Shown here: piece after piece, positions 11,575 to 22,704 of the stretch | Position numbering within the stretch: position 1 is the first letter of the stretch | Layout of the letters: every line of letters begins with the position of its first letter | Assembly: GCF_029168945.1 (NCBI RefSeq) | Contig: NC_083602.1 | Span: 76,590,600-76,654,599 of the forward strand | Reading direction: 5' to 3' | Source: Cannabis sativa | Lineage: Eukaryota > Streptophyta > Magnoliopsida > Rosales > Cannabaceae | DNA length: 64,000 nucleotides | Notes under the pieces: generated by a model | Databases searched by the model: none | Told to the model about the DNA's origin: nothing | The model's input: the letters and a program-made list of their open reading frames with translations, nothing else | Position numbers and translations under genes: made by a program

Positions 11575-12522
11575 ATGCTATACCTTGAGGATTTTGCCCA
11601 ACAGCATAATGAGCCATTCTATTCTGCTTGGAGGAGATTTAAAGAGTATGGAGAGAGATGTTATCCCACTTTCTCAAGTGGGTGTTTTACGTGGCTCTTT
11701 TATAATGGACTTAATAATGAAACAAGAAGCTGGGTTGATTATGGAGCAGAGGCAACTGGAGCACCTCTATTAATGAGAGGCTATGATGTAATAAATCTGT
11801 TAAATAACATGGCAGATTTTGATTACGACTGGCAATTGGATCCATCACTTCAGGGTTGGAGTCACCAATACCCACCTTATTGCCCAAATTCATCCCAACA
11901 AAATAAAAAAGAGGAGCAACTACTAGCACTTATGCAATCACTTCCAGGAGAGATTAATCGCTTAACAGGCATGGTGAGATCCTTATGTGATAATTTAGTG
12001 GCTCATGATTCAGAATGTAATAACTCCAATAATGAAAGTTATGAGAGTTATTGCTACAATGAAGAAGGGTCATTAGTTGAATACAAGGAAGATAATGAGC
12101 CTACAATTGAAGATCAAGATCCTTGTGAAGAGGAACTCATTGAACATGAAATCACAAGCAAGGTTATGGATAGCCAAGTGGAGAGTGAGCAACAAGAAAA
12201 AAGGTTGTTCGATGAAAGTGTAGATACTGTGACATTGGAGGATGAGGAAGAACATGACATCATTGATTCGACTTCATCAATGATATTGACAAATAAACCA
12301 CCAATGAATCCATATATTTCATCAACACCATATTATATCCTCTGCAAGCTACGAAAGGCTTCTCCCCAAGCTCATCATCCAAAGTCTTGTGTTGTTGGTG
12401 CTGACTTTTGTTCAAACTCATCGCTTGCCAAGCTTGAAGGCAAGTACAATAATAATTTTCAAGTTGTCTTGCATGACGCTTATTACGGGCGTCAACCGCT
12501 TGTTGATGTGGCGCTCAGGTAA
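11575..12522 (+). CDS. gag-like protein of element N
   Basis: 315 codons from an ATG at 11575 to a stop at 12522, with no break. Residues about 4-75 (FAQQHNEPFYSAWRRFKE, then YNGLNNETRSWVD) match the retrotransposon gag core, whose product packages element RNA into cytoplasmic particles. Residues 110-240 are Glu/Asp/Asn-rich with a likely helical start (KEEQLLALMQSLPGEINRLTG). The C-terminus is unlike known enzymes. No CCHC knuckle, protease or polymerase follows. An intact frame plus 1-percent LTR divergence suggests a recently mobile gag-only (TR-GAG-like) element. The true start could be upstream, since the frame is short at its N-terminus compared with full gag proteins. Confidence 0.8.
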   Translation: MLYLEDFAQQHNEPFYSAWRRFKEYGERCYPTFSSGCFTWLFYNGLNNETRSWVDYGAEATGAPLLMRGYDVINLLNNMADFDYDWQLDPSLQGWSHQYPPYCPNSSQQNKKEEQLLALMQSLPGEINRLTGMVRSLCDNLVAHDSECNNSNNESYESYCYNEEGSLVEYKEDNEPTIEDQDPCEEELIEHEITSKVMDSQVESEQQEKRLFDESVDTVTLEDEEEHDIIDSTSSMILTNKPPMNPYISSTPYYILCKLRKASPQAHHPKSCVVGADFCSNSSLAKLEGKYNNNFQVVLHDAYYGRQPLVDVALR

Positions 12523-13810
12523 GTTTCCTTTCCCTTTTCTCTAATGCCACATTAGGGACAATGTGTCACTTTAGTTTGGGGGGGGGGGGTGACTTAATTT
12601 TTATTTTTATTTTGAGTTTTTTTTTTTTTTGAGTTTTATGTCTTTTAATTTTTAGTTTTTAGTTTTTATTGTTTTGAGTCAATTTTCTTAATATGAGTTA
12701 ATTAGAAAGTAGGTAGGTAGCATGATTAGAAAAATTCACTTATTTTCGAAAAATCCGTGTGCTTGGTGATATTACATTCTTGTCTAATTTTAATTTTATA
12801 CTTGAAAGTACATGGAATCATATTAGGTAATTTTCTAGTAATTGAATTGGTTTGTGTATGCTAATTTGATATGTGAAAAGTTGTTTGGAAAATTCTAGAA
12901 CTTGCTTGCTTGCTATTTGAGGCGAAATAATAAATTATGCATGACTAGGAAAGTGATTTAGGCATTTTTTTTTGATCGATTGTGCCTTTCAAGCCATCCT
13001 TGTAAGTTTATCCTAGTTACCCTTTTTGAGCCTTAACTTATTATTTTTTTTTCTACATATTGAGCCTAAAAAGATAAACCTATAAAAATCCAAAACTTCA
13101 AACCTAATTATACCGTAAGTAGATCGTTAGTTTGGGGGAATTTGGATGGGAAATTTGTTGTATGTGTGTGGAAAAGGTGTGAAAATTGAGAGAATAAAAA
13201 AAATTGATTGGCAACAACTTGAAAAAAAACAGAAAAGAAAGAAAAATCTGACAACCAATGTCAAATAATAATAAAAAAAAGATAAATATAAAGTTGTTGC
13301 AACCTTGTTGAAAATAATAATATCTCTCATGCAATTAGAAAAAGGGGTATTGGGATTGTGTGAAAAAGATTTTGGGTGACATGATTGGAGAAGCTTATGG
13401 TATAGACAAGCGTAAATGACCATCTCATCTACCCTTACCTAAGCCTAACAATATAAGCCTAGAAAGACCTTCTGATTCTTGGTTGTGCATTAATCTATAT
13501 TGGTGGAGAATAGTAAGTATTGCAAGCATATGGAATTTTGGGTTAGTGGATTGATGATTGTAATTGGCATGCATAAAGTGGTTTAATTGTTAGTTAATTG
13601 CATTCTATGGTTTCATGAGCTAAATGAAAATAAATTGAAATTTGTCAATGGTGCAATTGAACTGAAATTCTGGATTGTATGTATAAGTGAAATTTTTCAT
13701 AATCATGTTATTGAAGCTACTTGAAATTTCTCATGTTTTGGATATTGACTTGTTTAATGTTTGTTTAGTGTTTTACTCGAGGACGAATAAAAGCTTAGTT
13801 TGGGGGAATT
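12523..13810 (+). other. 3' untranslated part of element N
   Basis: AT-rich with no coding potential. It contains a run of 12 G after TTAGTTT at 12578-12589, resembling a second internal polypurine tract. The functional-looking tract AGTTTGGGGGAA lies right before the 3' LTR at 13797-13808. Confidence 0.7.
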
Positions 13811-15215
13811 TGTTAGGTTATTTTTAGTATTAATTTTAGATTAAGTTTAGTATATTTTTAATTTAGTTTTAATCGTGTTTGGAGCATTTTTACGCTTGTT
13901 ATCTTTTATTTTTGCAGATTTAAAATAGAAGAAGATTATAAAATATCAGAGAAAAAGATGGGAAAAAAAGATATAAATATCTCACAAAAAGATGATATTT
14001 AAAATAGAGAAAACTGTGTAAGAAAATAAAGCTGAAACTTCAAGCCTAAATTCGACTGTCTTTTGATTAGATTTTGGAAAAAGTCAAAACATAAAAGTTC
14101 TAGATATCTCTTTTATCTTTCCGGAACATCTCAAATCGTCCAATTCCGAGCAATATTAAGAGAGTTATGGCCAAAATACTATCAGTCGACGCAGCAGAAA
14201 AATCACTTCCAACACGGGCCGCGGCATGGCTTTAGCATGCCGCGGCCCGCCTCCCTAAACAGCACAAAAATCGTATTTTTCTCTCACGTGGGTGTTGGGG
14301 GTTTCCTAGTTCGAATAGGCATTTAACATGTGCGTTTTTCCATCTTTTTAGGCCCTGAATGCCTATATAAAGAGCAGAAGAGAGTTGATTTCATCAAGCA
14401 ATTTCAGAGAGAAAAAAAGAGAGAATTCAGATAAAGAGTAGAGAGATCAACTGCAATATTGGAGACATACTGCTTAGGGTTTTCAGCATTCTTCTTTTCT
14501 TCTCTTCTCTATTTTCATCTCTTTTCTTTAAGTTAATATGTGTAATTGTGCTTTAATGAACATGTGTAGCTAAACACTTTAATTAGGGTTAGATGAATAT
14601 TGTTTAACATTGTTTATGGTTTTAATATGATTAATTTTCCCCCTAATTTCTATGTATTCTATTTTATTTGTGCTTAATTACTTTTAATTGCCTGATCACC
14701 AATTAACTGTTTATGATTTTGATGCGAGATCTGAGAAGTGAGTGTCAAATATGCTATAGTAGAATAGAACTGAATTTCGATATAGGACGAGAGTACCTAT
14801 ATGGTTTAGATAGCTTATAGGGTTTCTGTGTTTAATGCCTGTTGCATGCTAAATTTATCACGAGAGTAGAAAGTTTACATGTAATTGAGGTTTATATATC
14901 TGAGAAGACTATAAATTACCTTAGTAAACCTGCTATTGCATAGGAATTAATATTAGGAAAATAATCATATTAAGCCATATTCAATAAAAACAATTGAAAT
15001 CGACACCCTAGTTTTTATTAACTTTCAATTTTCTTGAATAATTGTTTCTTACTAGTTTCTTATTCTTAATTCTTTCTTTATTTTTATTTAACCAAATAGA
15101 AGTAAAAGTTTAATTTTAACGTACTTAACTACACTCCCCGTGGGATCGACCTCACTCCTCGTGAGTCTACTACTTGAAACGATACGTACACTTGCGTGTG
15201 CTAAATATCGCAACA
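13811..15215 (+). mobile_element. 3' LTR of element N
   Basis: 1405 bp, about 99 percent identical to 9971-11374. The TATA box is at 14364-14371. Followed by target duplication CCGCT at 15216-15220. Confidence 0.93.
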
Positions 15216-15536
15216 CCGCTGGTGATTCACTAGGTCTTTTCTTGCAGTCACCGGGACCAGAACCAACACGTCCTGTTTGCTTCCATGAATCTCTTCTGGC
15301 AATATTTTTCTTTCGTATCTGAGCTTCTGCACCCTTAGAAACTAGGGCCAGTTCAACTATCTCAGCATAAGTTCGGGCAACCCCCGGTTGTTTAGAAGCA
15401 ACAATCACGTCCCGGGCGATGTGTTCATCCAGCCCTCGAATGAACTTTGCTTTCCTAGCAGCTTCAGTAGCCACCTCATCTGAGGCAAACTTTGCCAGTC
15501 GATCAAACTTAGTGGCATACTCTATCACAGTCATAC
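15216..15536 (-). pseudogene. gag middle part of element T
   Basis: On the minus strand, open frame with the gag core end: ...VIEYATKFDRLAKF, FIRGLDEHIARDV, then a basic linker (AQIRKKNIARR) leading to the zinc knuckle on the other side of N. It is bounded on the right by solo LTR T3 and on the left by N. The frame continues logically from 17562-18125. Confidence 0.85.
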
Positions 15537-17561
15537 TGTAATATCCCAGAAAATAAATAATATTTAAATGGACATATTTTATTAAATATGTAATTACTTG
15601 GGAAATGAAGTAGGATTATGATCTTACTTAGGTAATTGTTGAGCAATTAATTAATGAAATACGTTATTTTGGGCTCGGTAATTGTGGAAATTAAGCTATG
15701 TGGTTAGCAATGTCACGACATTAAATGAAAGAATTATTTTGAGAATATCCCGGATTAAGTTAGAATTTTATTAGAATGTCGGATTGGGGAATTAGTAAAA
15801 TTACCAAAATGCCCCTAGGGTTTTTTTTTTTAAAAAAAAGTTAATTATGTGAGAGGGGTAAATTAGGAATTCAAGGAACTTTTTTTGACTTTTCTTTTTT
15901 ATTTTTTTTCTGCTGCCTATTGTTTATTTAAGGAAGGAAATTTAAAAAAAAAAAAACAAACACTTCACTTAAGTTAGAAAGAAACCTTCCAAGGCAAGGA
16001 AGCTTCACTCCTTCTCCTTCTTCTTCTCTTTCTCTCTTTCGTGACCTAGAGCTAGCCAAAACCAGGGGATTCATTTTGATTTCTCTCAGCTTTTGAGCAA
16101 GTTGGATACCCAAGATCATCCTAGAAGCTTTGAAGGTAAGTTCTTTTCCTTGAGGATTGAAGATTTCACTAATTTAGGTTGGTTTTGGATGAGGGTTGTA
16201 GGATTTCGTGGCTGTATGTTTAGTCTGGGTTGTGATGGTGTTTTTAGGTCTCTTTTTGGGTGTGTTGAAGTTAGTATCATGTGATTTTAATGGCTGTTTA
16301 GTTTGAATGCAATTGATTAAGCAATTTGAGCTTGATTTTCATGTGAGATGGTGATTTTGAGTTAAGTGGTGAATTGTGATTGAATGATGTGTTGAATATG
16401 TTGTATTTGGTATATTGAACTGTTCTGGAAATTCAATTTAGGTCTGAAATGGTTTTGGTTCGAGCTGGGGGAGAAAAACCAGATTTTTCTGTTACGGCCG
16501 GTCGGCCAGGTTGGTTCTGTCGTATCGAACCGGTCGGCCGATTACAGCAGGGGAAAATTTCTCGGGTTTTTCTCTGAACCGTGTTTAGCTCGGGGTTGAA
16601 CCTAGTACCTGCCTTTGAATAATTTTGAGTTATTTGAATTATTATATAGATGGTGAAGGCTAAGTCTAATCGGTTTTAAATTAGGGTCTTAATCCAGAAT
16701 ATTATGTTAAGGTATTTATTGTGTTTCAATTGTCGTGACATAGGACCGGGATTGCCTAGCTTGTTTTTCCACCCAGGTCGGCCATATTCTTGACTTCTGA
16801 ATTAAGGTAAGAAAAGTGGTAAGCACCGTATGTGGTTAAAAATCGATGAATGAATGGAGGTGACCTTAATTATTATTATGATGTTGATTAAAGCTTATTA
16901 AGCCTAGGTTATTACCTAGGGTTGGAAACGGTTATTACCGTTATGAGTAATTACTCTTGAAACCGCGGTTAGGTTTCTTACTTATCGTTTGCTTTATCGG
17001 GCAACGATAGTGACATATTCAGCTCGTATGTGACGAGTGGTAAAAAGTGGTACTTTATTAAGTACCAGGAATGTGAGATGTTTAAGGAAATGCTTATTTT
17101 TATCGATTAGTGAGTAAGCATAATGGCATGAGATTAAGTTGATAATCATTTTCTTTCAATTATTGTTTTGATCACTTTCTTGCTGAGTCTCTGTGACTCA
17201 CTGGTGCTTTATGGTGCAGGTAAAGGAAAGGCAAAAGTCGAGCAACCATGAGTTTATGGTCGCAGCAGCAATGTACATACCAGCCGTAGGCAGCCCAGTT
17301 TACAGGATGCTCTATTTTGATTGTATTTTGGAAAATATAAAGCTTATGTTGTAAAATACTTTGAAACCAGTTTGTAAATATTTTGAAAACAGGGGAACCC
17401 CATAAATCATGTTACTTATCTTTTGTTAAATAGTTTAAAGGTTGAGTTTTAACTACCAAATTTTAATTACCCACACTTTTAGTATAATTACATCTTATAT
17501 AATTATTGGTATTTTAATTAAATTGCACACACGTGGCGTTCCTGTTGGACAGGCCGTTACA
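15537..17561 (+). mobile_element. Solo LTR T3 of the T family, inverted relative to its host
   Basis: 2025 bp, beginning TGTAATATCCCAG and ending GGCCGTTACA, flanked by CATAC on both sides (15532-15536, 17562-17566). It lies in gag of element T but points the other way. It shares the hairpin train (16903-17010), the TGAGTC hairpin (17184-17200) and the palindromic island (16490-16548). The TATA-like motif TATTTAAG is at 15925-15932. Confidence 0.92.
16490..16548. repeat. Hypervariable palindromic island in LTR T3
   Basis: 59 bp with two CGGTCGGCC-type repeats, at the same place as 5158-5190 and 19379-19442 but of different sequence and length. Confidence 0.7.
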
Positions 17562-18125
17562 CATACTACCCTGAGTCAATCGTATAAACTCTTCTGCCTT
17601 TGTTGCCCGAATAGACTCATTATAATACTTCTCATAAAACAAGGCCCGGAAGGCTTCCCAGGTCATGTTATTCGGATCATGACCCTGAGATACAATCTCC
17701 CACTAAATACGGGAATCATCTCGTAGCATATAACTAGCACACCTGACCCGGTCATTATCTTCAACTCGCATAAAATCAAAAATGGATGTTATCATACTCA
17801 TCCATTGCTCCGCCTTGAGTGGATCAGCACCACCCTCAAACACTGGCGGGTTCTGCTTCCTGAACCGTTCATACAATGGTTCTAAACGATTCCTTGCATC
17901 CAGTGGCACTACCAGAGGTGCCAGAGGATCAGGATTAGGGTTTAGAGCAGGCTGAGCTCGCTGCTCTCTCAATTCTCTGATTTGCTCACCCTACTGCCGA
18001 ATAGTCTCTTGCATTGCAGCGTATAACTCTTCCCAGTTAGGTGGTGGTGGAGGGTTCTCGCCCTCACCAACAGCCCCGAGCCCAGCTAGCTCGCGGGTAC
18101 CCCAACCAGTCCGCCTCGGGTGCAT
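17562..18125 (-). pseudogene. gag N-terminal part of element T
   Basis: Starts at an ATG (18123-18125, MHPRR), 217 bp after the primer-binding site. It has a Pro-rich patch (NPPPPPNWEEL), then the gag core (RFRKQNPPVFEGGADPLKAEQWM, FDFMRVEDNDRVRCASYML). In-frame stops near 17990 and 17703 and the T3 insertion at 17561 break it. The order relative to 15216-15536 is normal for Tekay gag. Confidence 0.85.
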
Positions 18126-18341
18126 AACTATACACCTGCGATCACATTCCAAGTAATAGCAATACTGATAAGTATTTCCATATATTATAATCCTGCCCAC
18201 ACCATTCCGATATCAACACAATTCAAGTAATCAGAAAATTAACAAACTATCTTTTAACTCAAAGCTTACTAAACCATGAGTCGATCAGATCCTTGCAGCC
18301 AATGTACATATCAAACCAGTCTTCAGGATCTAAAAAACCTT

Positions 18342-18356
18342 GGCGATCTGATACCA
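18342..18356 (-). promoter_or_regulatory. Primer-binding site of element T
   Basis: In sense, TGGTATCAGATCGCC, three bases after the 5' LTR end. It matches the initiator methionine tRNA site (TGGTATCAGAGC) used by chromoviruses, with one change. Confidence 0.85.
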
Positions 18357-18359
18357 TGT

Positions 18360-20366
18360 TGTAACGCCCTGTCCAACAGGGACGCCACGTGTGTGCAATT
18401 TAATAAACTTCTCTGATTTATATAATATATATTTATACTGAAAAGTGTGGGTAATTAAATTTTGATAATTAAAATTCAACTTTTAAAAATGTTTAACAAA
18501 AGGAAGTGATATAGACTACGGGGTCCCCCTGTTTTCAAAATATTTACAAACTGGTTTCAAAGTATTTTACATCATAAACTTTACATTTCCAAAATACAAT
18601 CAAAATAGAGCATCCTATTTACTGGGCCGTGCCACTGCGGCTGGTATGTACATTGCTGCTGCGACCACAAACTCATGGTTGCTCAATCTTTGCCTTCCCT
18701 TTACCTGCACCATAAAGCACCCGTGAGTCACAGAAACTCAGCAAGAAAAGTGACCATAACAATAACTGAAAGAAAATGATTATCAATTTAATCTCATGTC
18801 ATCATGTTGACTCATTACACAATATAATAAAGCATTCCTTTAAACATTACACATTCTTGGTACTTAATAAAGTACCCCTTTACCACTCGTCACCCACGAG
18901 CTGAATATGTCACTATTGTTGCCCGATAAAGCAAACGATAAGTAAGAAACCTAACCACGGTTTCAAGAGTAATTACTTGTAACGGTAATAGCCGTTTCCA
19001 ACCCTAGGTCATAACCTAGGCTTAATAAATATTTAATCAAAGTCTTGATAATAATCAAGGCCATTTCCATTCAACCATTAATCTTTAACTACATACGGTG
19101 CTTACCACTTTTCTTACCTTAGTTCAGAAGTCAAGAGTACGGGCCGACCTGAGTGGAAAACAAGCTAGGCAATCCCGGTCCTATGTCACGACAATAAAAA
19201 CTCAAATGAATACCTTAACTTGATGTTTTCCAAATTAAAACCCTAATTTAAAACCGATTAGACTTAGCCTTAACCAACTTTAAAATAACTCAAATAACTC
19301 AAAACCATTCAAAGGCAGGTACTAGGTTCAACCCCGAGTCAAAACAGGATTCGGAGGAAACCCGAGAAATTTTCCCCTAGCATGGCGGTCGGACCGGTTG
19401 GTACACCGAACCGAGCCGAGGTCAGCGTTCTTCATTAGACCGGAAAATTCTGTGTTTTCTTCCCCAGCTCGAACCAAAACCATTACAGACCTAAATTGCA
19501 TTTCCAAAACAGTTCAATATACCAAGTAAAACATATCCAACACATCATTTAATCATAATTCACCATTTAACTCAAAATCACCATCTCACATGAAAATTTG
19601 CACTAAACATCACTTTCAACACCAATTCAATTAAACAGCCCCTAACTTCACTCAAATTTCATTCAAACAAGTTCCATTTCAACCTTAAGAACTAACCTTA
19701 ACCTCAGTTTATACCCCAGCTCAAAATTCATTGAAACCTTCACCAAAACCTAAACTAAACTCAAGAAAACAAATCAAGAGAAGAGTAGGAAGATCATACC
19801 TCCACTTAGCTAGCTTCTACGGTTAAGATTAGCTCAAGAATTTGATGAAATGAAGTGAATTCTCCCTAGTTCCCAGCTGCTTCTAAGGGTCGGCAAGAGG
19901 AAGGCTTGAGTGATGTAATTTTTTTTGGTTTTCTTGCCTTGGAAGGAAACCTCCTTAAATAGGGTTTTCTCTCTCTCTTTTTTTTTTTAAAAAAAAAAGT
20001 TGGCAGCCCAAAACATCAAGAGAAAAGAAATTAACTTACCAAGAGACTAATCTACCCCCCCCTTCCATTTTTTTTTAAAAAAAACTCTAGAGGCATTTTG
20101 GTAATTTCGCTAATCCACCAACCCGATATTCTAATAAAATTCTAACTTAATCCGGGATAATCTCAAAATAATTCTTTCATTAACGTCGTGACATTACTAA
20201 CCACATCGCTAAATTCTCACAATTGCCGGGCCCGAAAATAACGTATTTCATTAAATAATCAACAATTTACCTAAGTAAGATCATAATCTTACTTCATTTC
20301 CAAAGTAATTACATATTTAATAAAATATGTCTATTTAAATATTATTTATTTTTCTGGGATATTACA
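18360..20366 (-). mobile_element. 5' LTR of chromovirus T
   Basis: 2007 bp, roughly 97 percent like the 3' LTR (2236-6288 without G1). The TATA-like motif in sense is TATTTAAG (19954-19961), which places the palindromic island at 19379-19442 about 500 nt downstream, inside the transcribed leader. Confidence 0.9.
19379..19442. repeat. Hypervariable palindromic island in 5' LTR of T
   Basis: 64 bp between the same conserved flanks as 5158-5190 but unalignable with it. Contains CGGTC-G-GACCG and several CCGA/CGAGG words. Confidence 0.8.
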
Positions 20367-22641
20367 TACTGCTTCCTCAAGCTTAATGAATCCATCTGCT
20401 CGATCTAGAAATTTAGCCATCAACCCCACAGTTAATCTTTTGGTGTCTTTCCATAACTCTCCCAGAGGCTCAATGGCCCCTAGTATTGCCGCTAATCTTC
20501 GCCCCTCAATCAACCACTTTTGTTACTTCAGTCATAAACTTGCTAATGTAGGCCCTGAGAGGTTCTTCTGGTATTTGCTTTACTTCCAACAGGTCTTCCA
20601 GTTGTGAGGGAAGCTGTCGAGAGGAAGAAAACTGTGCGTGGAATTCTAAGGAGAAAGCAATCCATGAATTAAACTTTCCTAGAGATAATTTGAAATACCA
20701 TTGTTGGGTGGCCTCTACGAGCGTGGCTGAAAAAATTTTGCACTGTACAATTTAGGGCTGAACATCGGGCGGGCTGACCGGGCTTCGCGGGTTTCGGGTT
20801 CAAAAAATTGTACCTGGACCCAACCAGTGAAATGGTTCAGGCTCACGGGTTTTGGGCTCATGGGTTGGCGGGTATGCGGGTTCGGGTTGGCCTCGTCAAC
20901 AGGTTGACCCGGTCAACTCATGAATTTTTTTTAAAAAATTAAATTTTATATAGTTTTTTTTATATATTAAATTAAGCATATAAGTTATAAACTTATAACG
21001 CCATAATTTATATTCGTTAGATCAAAATAAAATAAAAATTGCATTAATTTTAAATTCAAAATACTAAAGTCAAGTTTCAAACTATATAATATATAACTTC
21101 AGAAAAAAAAACTCTATATAATATATTGTAATTTTTAATATATTATCTATGTAATAAAAATAAAATGATTAGATTTTAGGGTTTTTTTTTTAATTTTTAG
21201 TATATTATATATGTAATAAAAATAAAAATAAAAATAAAAATAAAATAAAAAAGTGACTGGGTTGGCGGGTGGGTTCGGGTTCAACCAGAAACCCGGTGAC
21301 CATAAAAAACCAACCCACGAACCCGCTCGATGGTGTTTTGGGTTGAACCCGACCCGCCCGAATAGAATGGGTTTGTTAAAATTTTCGGGTTGAGCGAGTT
21401 GGGTCCGCGCGGGTTGGTCGGTCTGGGTCAAACCCGATCAAAATATTTAGTCCTACCGTACATCGCCTCTCATCCGTTGCAGGTCTAACTGTATTTCAAA
21501 GTACTTCAAATGGGATAAAGGATCTTCTTTTCTTGTGTACATTTTCCATATTGGCATTTTGAACTTCGAGGTAGGTCAAGGACTTTAATTTCAAGTGAGA
21601 AGGGTGATCCACGTGCCCAGTAGAATTCGAGATCTATGAGTTTTGGGCTGGTCGGGCCTTGTACCATGCTTTTAAGTTGATCTATTTATCCTTGCACAAG
21701 TAGATGAACTTGTTCAGACTGCTGACCCACCTGTGTCACATTGGGATCTCTTTGAACTGGATCTTGGGTGTGGGTATCTGGCTGGACGATCGACAAAACA
21801 TTTTGTCCGTCCAGTCTCCTTCTACAATTTAGATCGTTTCAGAGATCATGCATGGTGCCTAACCGATTGAACACTGAGGTACCAGATGGTCTTGGTGTTT
21901 GACCTATTTGGCTGAGAGGTTGATCTAAGACCTCCACATGAGTATAGTTGCTTAAATGTGTAAATCCTCCCAAGGGGCGATTTGGTCGTCTACCGTTTGG
22001 CCCACAGTTTGGACCTGTGGCCTTGGATTGGATGCCTGACCACTATGAGTCTGTGTAGTATGTCCAGCTACATCCCCTTCTGACCCGCTCCGGGGGATAC
22101 AAGATTCAGTTGCTGGTTGTTGACTGGTAACCTAGTAGGCCCTTCTGATCAGCATGGTGGCCTGCCTAGAATGATCATCAATGGTTGCTTGTTGTGCCCT
22201 CATAACCTCCATCTCTCTGTCCTTCCCTTATATAAATTGACGTCTTTGCTCGTCAAAGGCAAGGTTAGTGGCTGCTCGGAGATCTTCCTAATCATGATGC
22301 AAAGTGTTGTTATGGCCTTGCATAAGCCAAAGTGCCTCTCGTAGATTTTGAAGTTCAGTGTCATCTCCACTTAGCCGTTGAGTGTTATTAGCGGACGGGA
22401 CCTCAATGCTGGGAGTGGTCTAATTGCTAGACGTAATGGTGTTTCCAATCTCTTGCATGTCTGTAGTGAACCCAGGCAGAGGGGAAGTCACTCCATAGCC
22501 TATTGTAGGTGGTTGTGTATTAACTTGTTCGTAGTTTGTCCTTGGTGGTCCTTTTGTGTTTTTAGGAGTTTGCACATTTGGATCTGTCACCATTAGGTCG
22601 CCTTGATCAGTAAGGCCTCCCCTTTGAGTTTGTACAACCAT
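20367..22641 (-). pseudogene. gag of gypsy element B (proximal part)
   Basis: It starts at an ATG at 22641, 42 bp after the primer-binding site. The first about 75 residues are Thr/Pro/Gly-rich and variable, as in element C. The conserved gag core lies at about 20450-20740 and resumes on both sides of a hAT-like MITE (20751-21455). Visible pieces include CKIFSATLVEAT, WYFKLS, LLEVKQIPEEPL and FLDRADGFIKLEEAV. The frame is broken by several stops. The C-terminal end is at 2060-2235, beyond element T. It closely resembles the gag of element C, so B and C are related families. Confidence 0.8.
20751..21455. mobile_element. hAT-like MITE, rich in GGGTTCGGGTT repeats
   Basis: 705 bp. The ends are TTTAGGGCTGAACATCGGG and, inverted, TAGGACTAAATATTTTGATCGGG. 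The 8-bp flanks CTGTACAA (20743-20750) and CCGTACAT (21456-21463) agree at six positions. Subterminal arrays of GGGTT/CGGGTT words are typical of transposase-binding regions of plant hAT MITEs. The centre is AT-rich with an (AAAAT)n run at 21219-21245. Removing it lets the gag frame of B continue. Confidence 0.8.
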
Positions 22642-22682
22642 CCTGTTAACCTGTCAAAATTAAGACAAAAACTTGTGTTTTT

Positions 22683-22704
22683 GCTCTCAATAAAAGCACC
22701 AAAA
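22683..22704 (-). promoter_or_regulatory. Primer-binding site of element B
   Basis: In sense, TTTTGGTGCTTTTATTGAG and on, abutting the LTR. Elements C (30898-30920) and F (61677-61698) use nearly the same sequence. Confidence 0.7.

Larger units (their letters stand above)
9971..15215 (+). mobile_element. Element N, young gag-only LTR retrotransposon
   Basis: It has two LTRs (9971-11374 and 13811-15215), each starting TGTTAGG and ending CGCAACA, and a primer-binding site at 11381-11397. One gag-like ORF and a polypurine tract at 13799-13810 complete it. It is flanked by CCGCT on both sides (9966-9970, 15216-15220) and sits in gag of element T in the opposite orientation. I count about a dozen substitutions and one indel between LTRs of 1404 and 1405 bp, about 1 percent. 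No protease, RT or integrase is present, so it must move in trans. The primer site and gag type suggest an Athila/Tat-related non-autonomous group. Confidence 0.93.

Noticed and set aside
11575..12522. Host protein-coding gene
   Set aside because: It lies between two near-identical LTRs after a primer site and contains a gag core.
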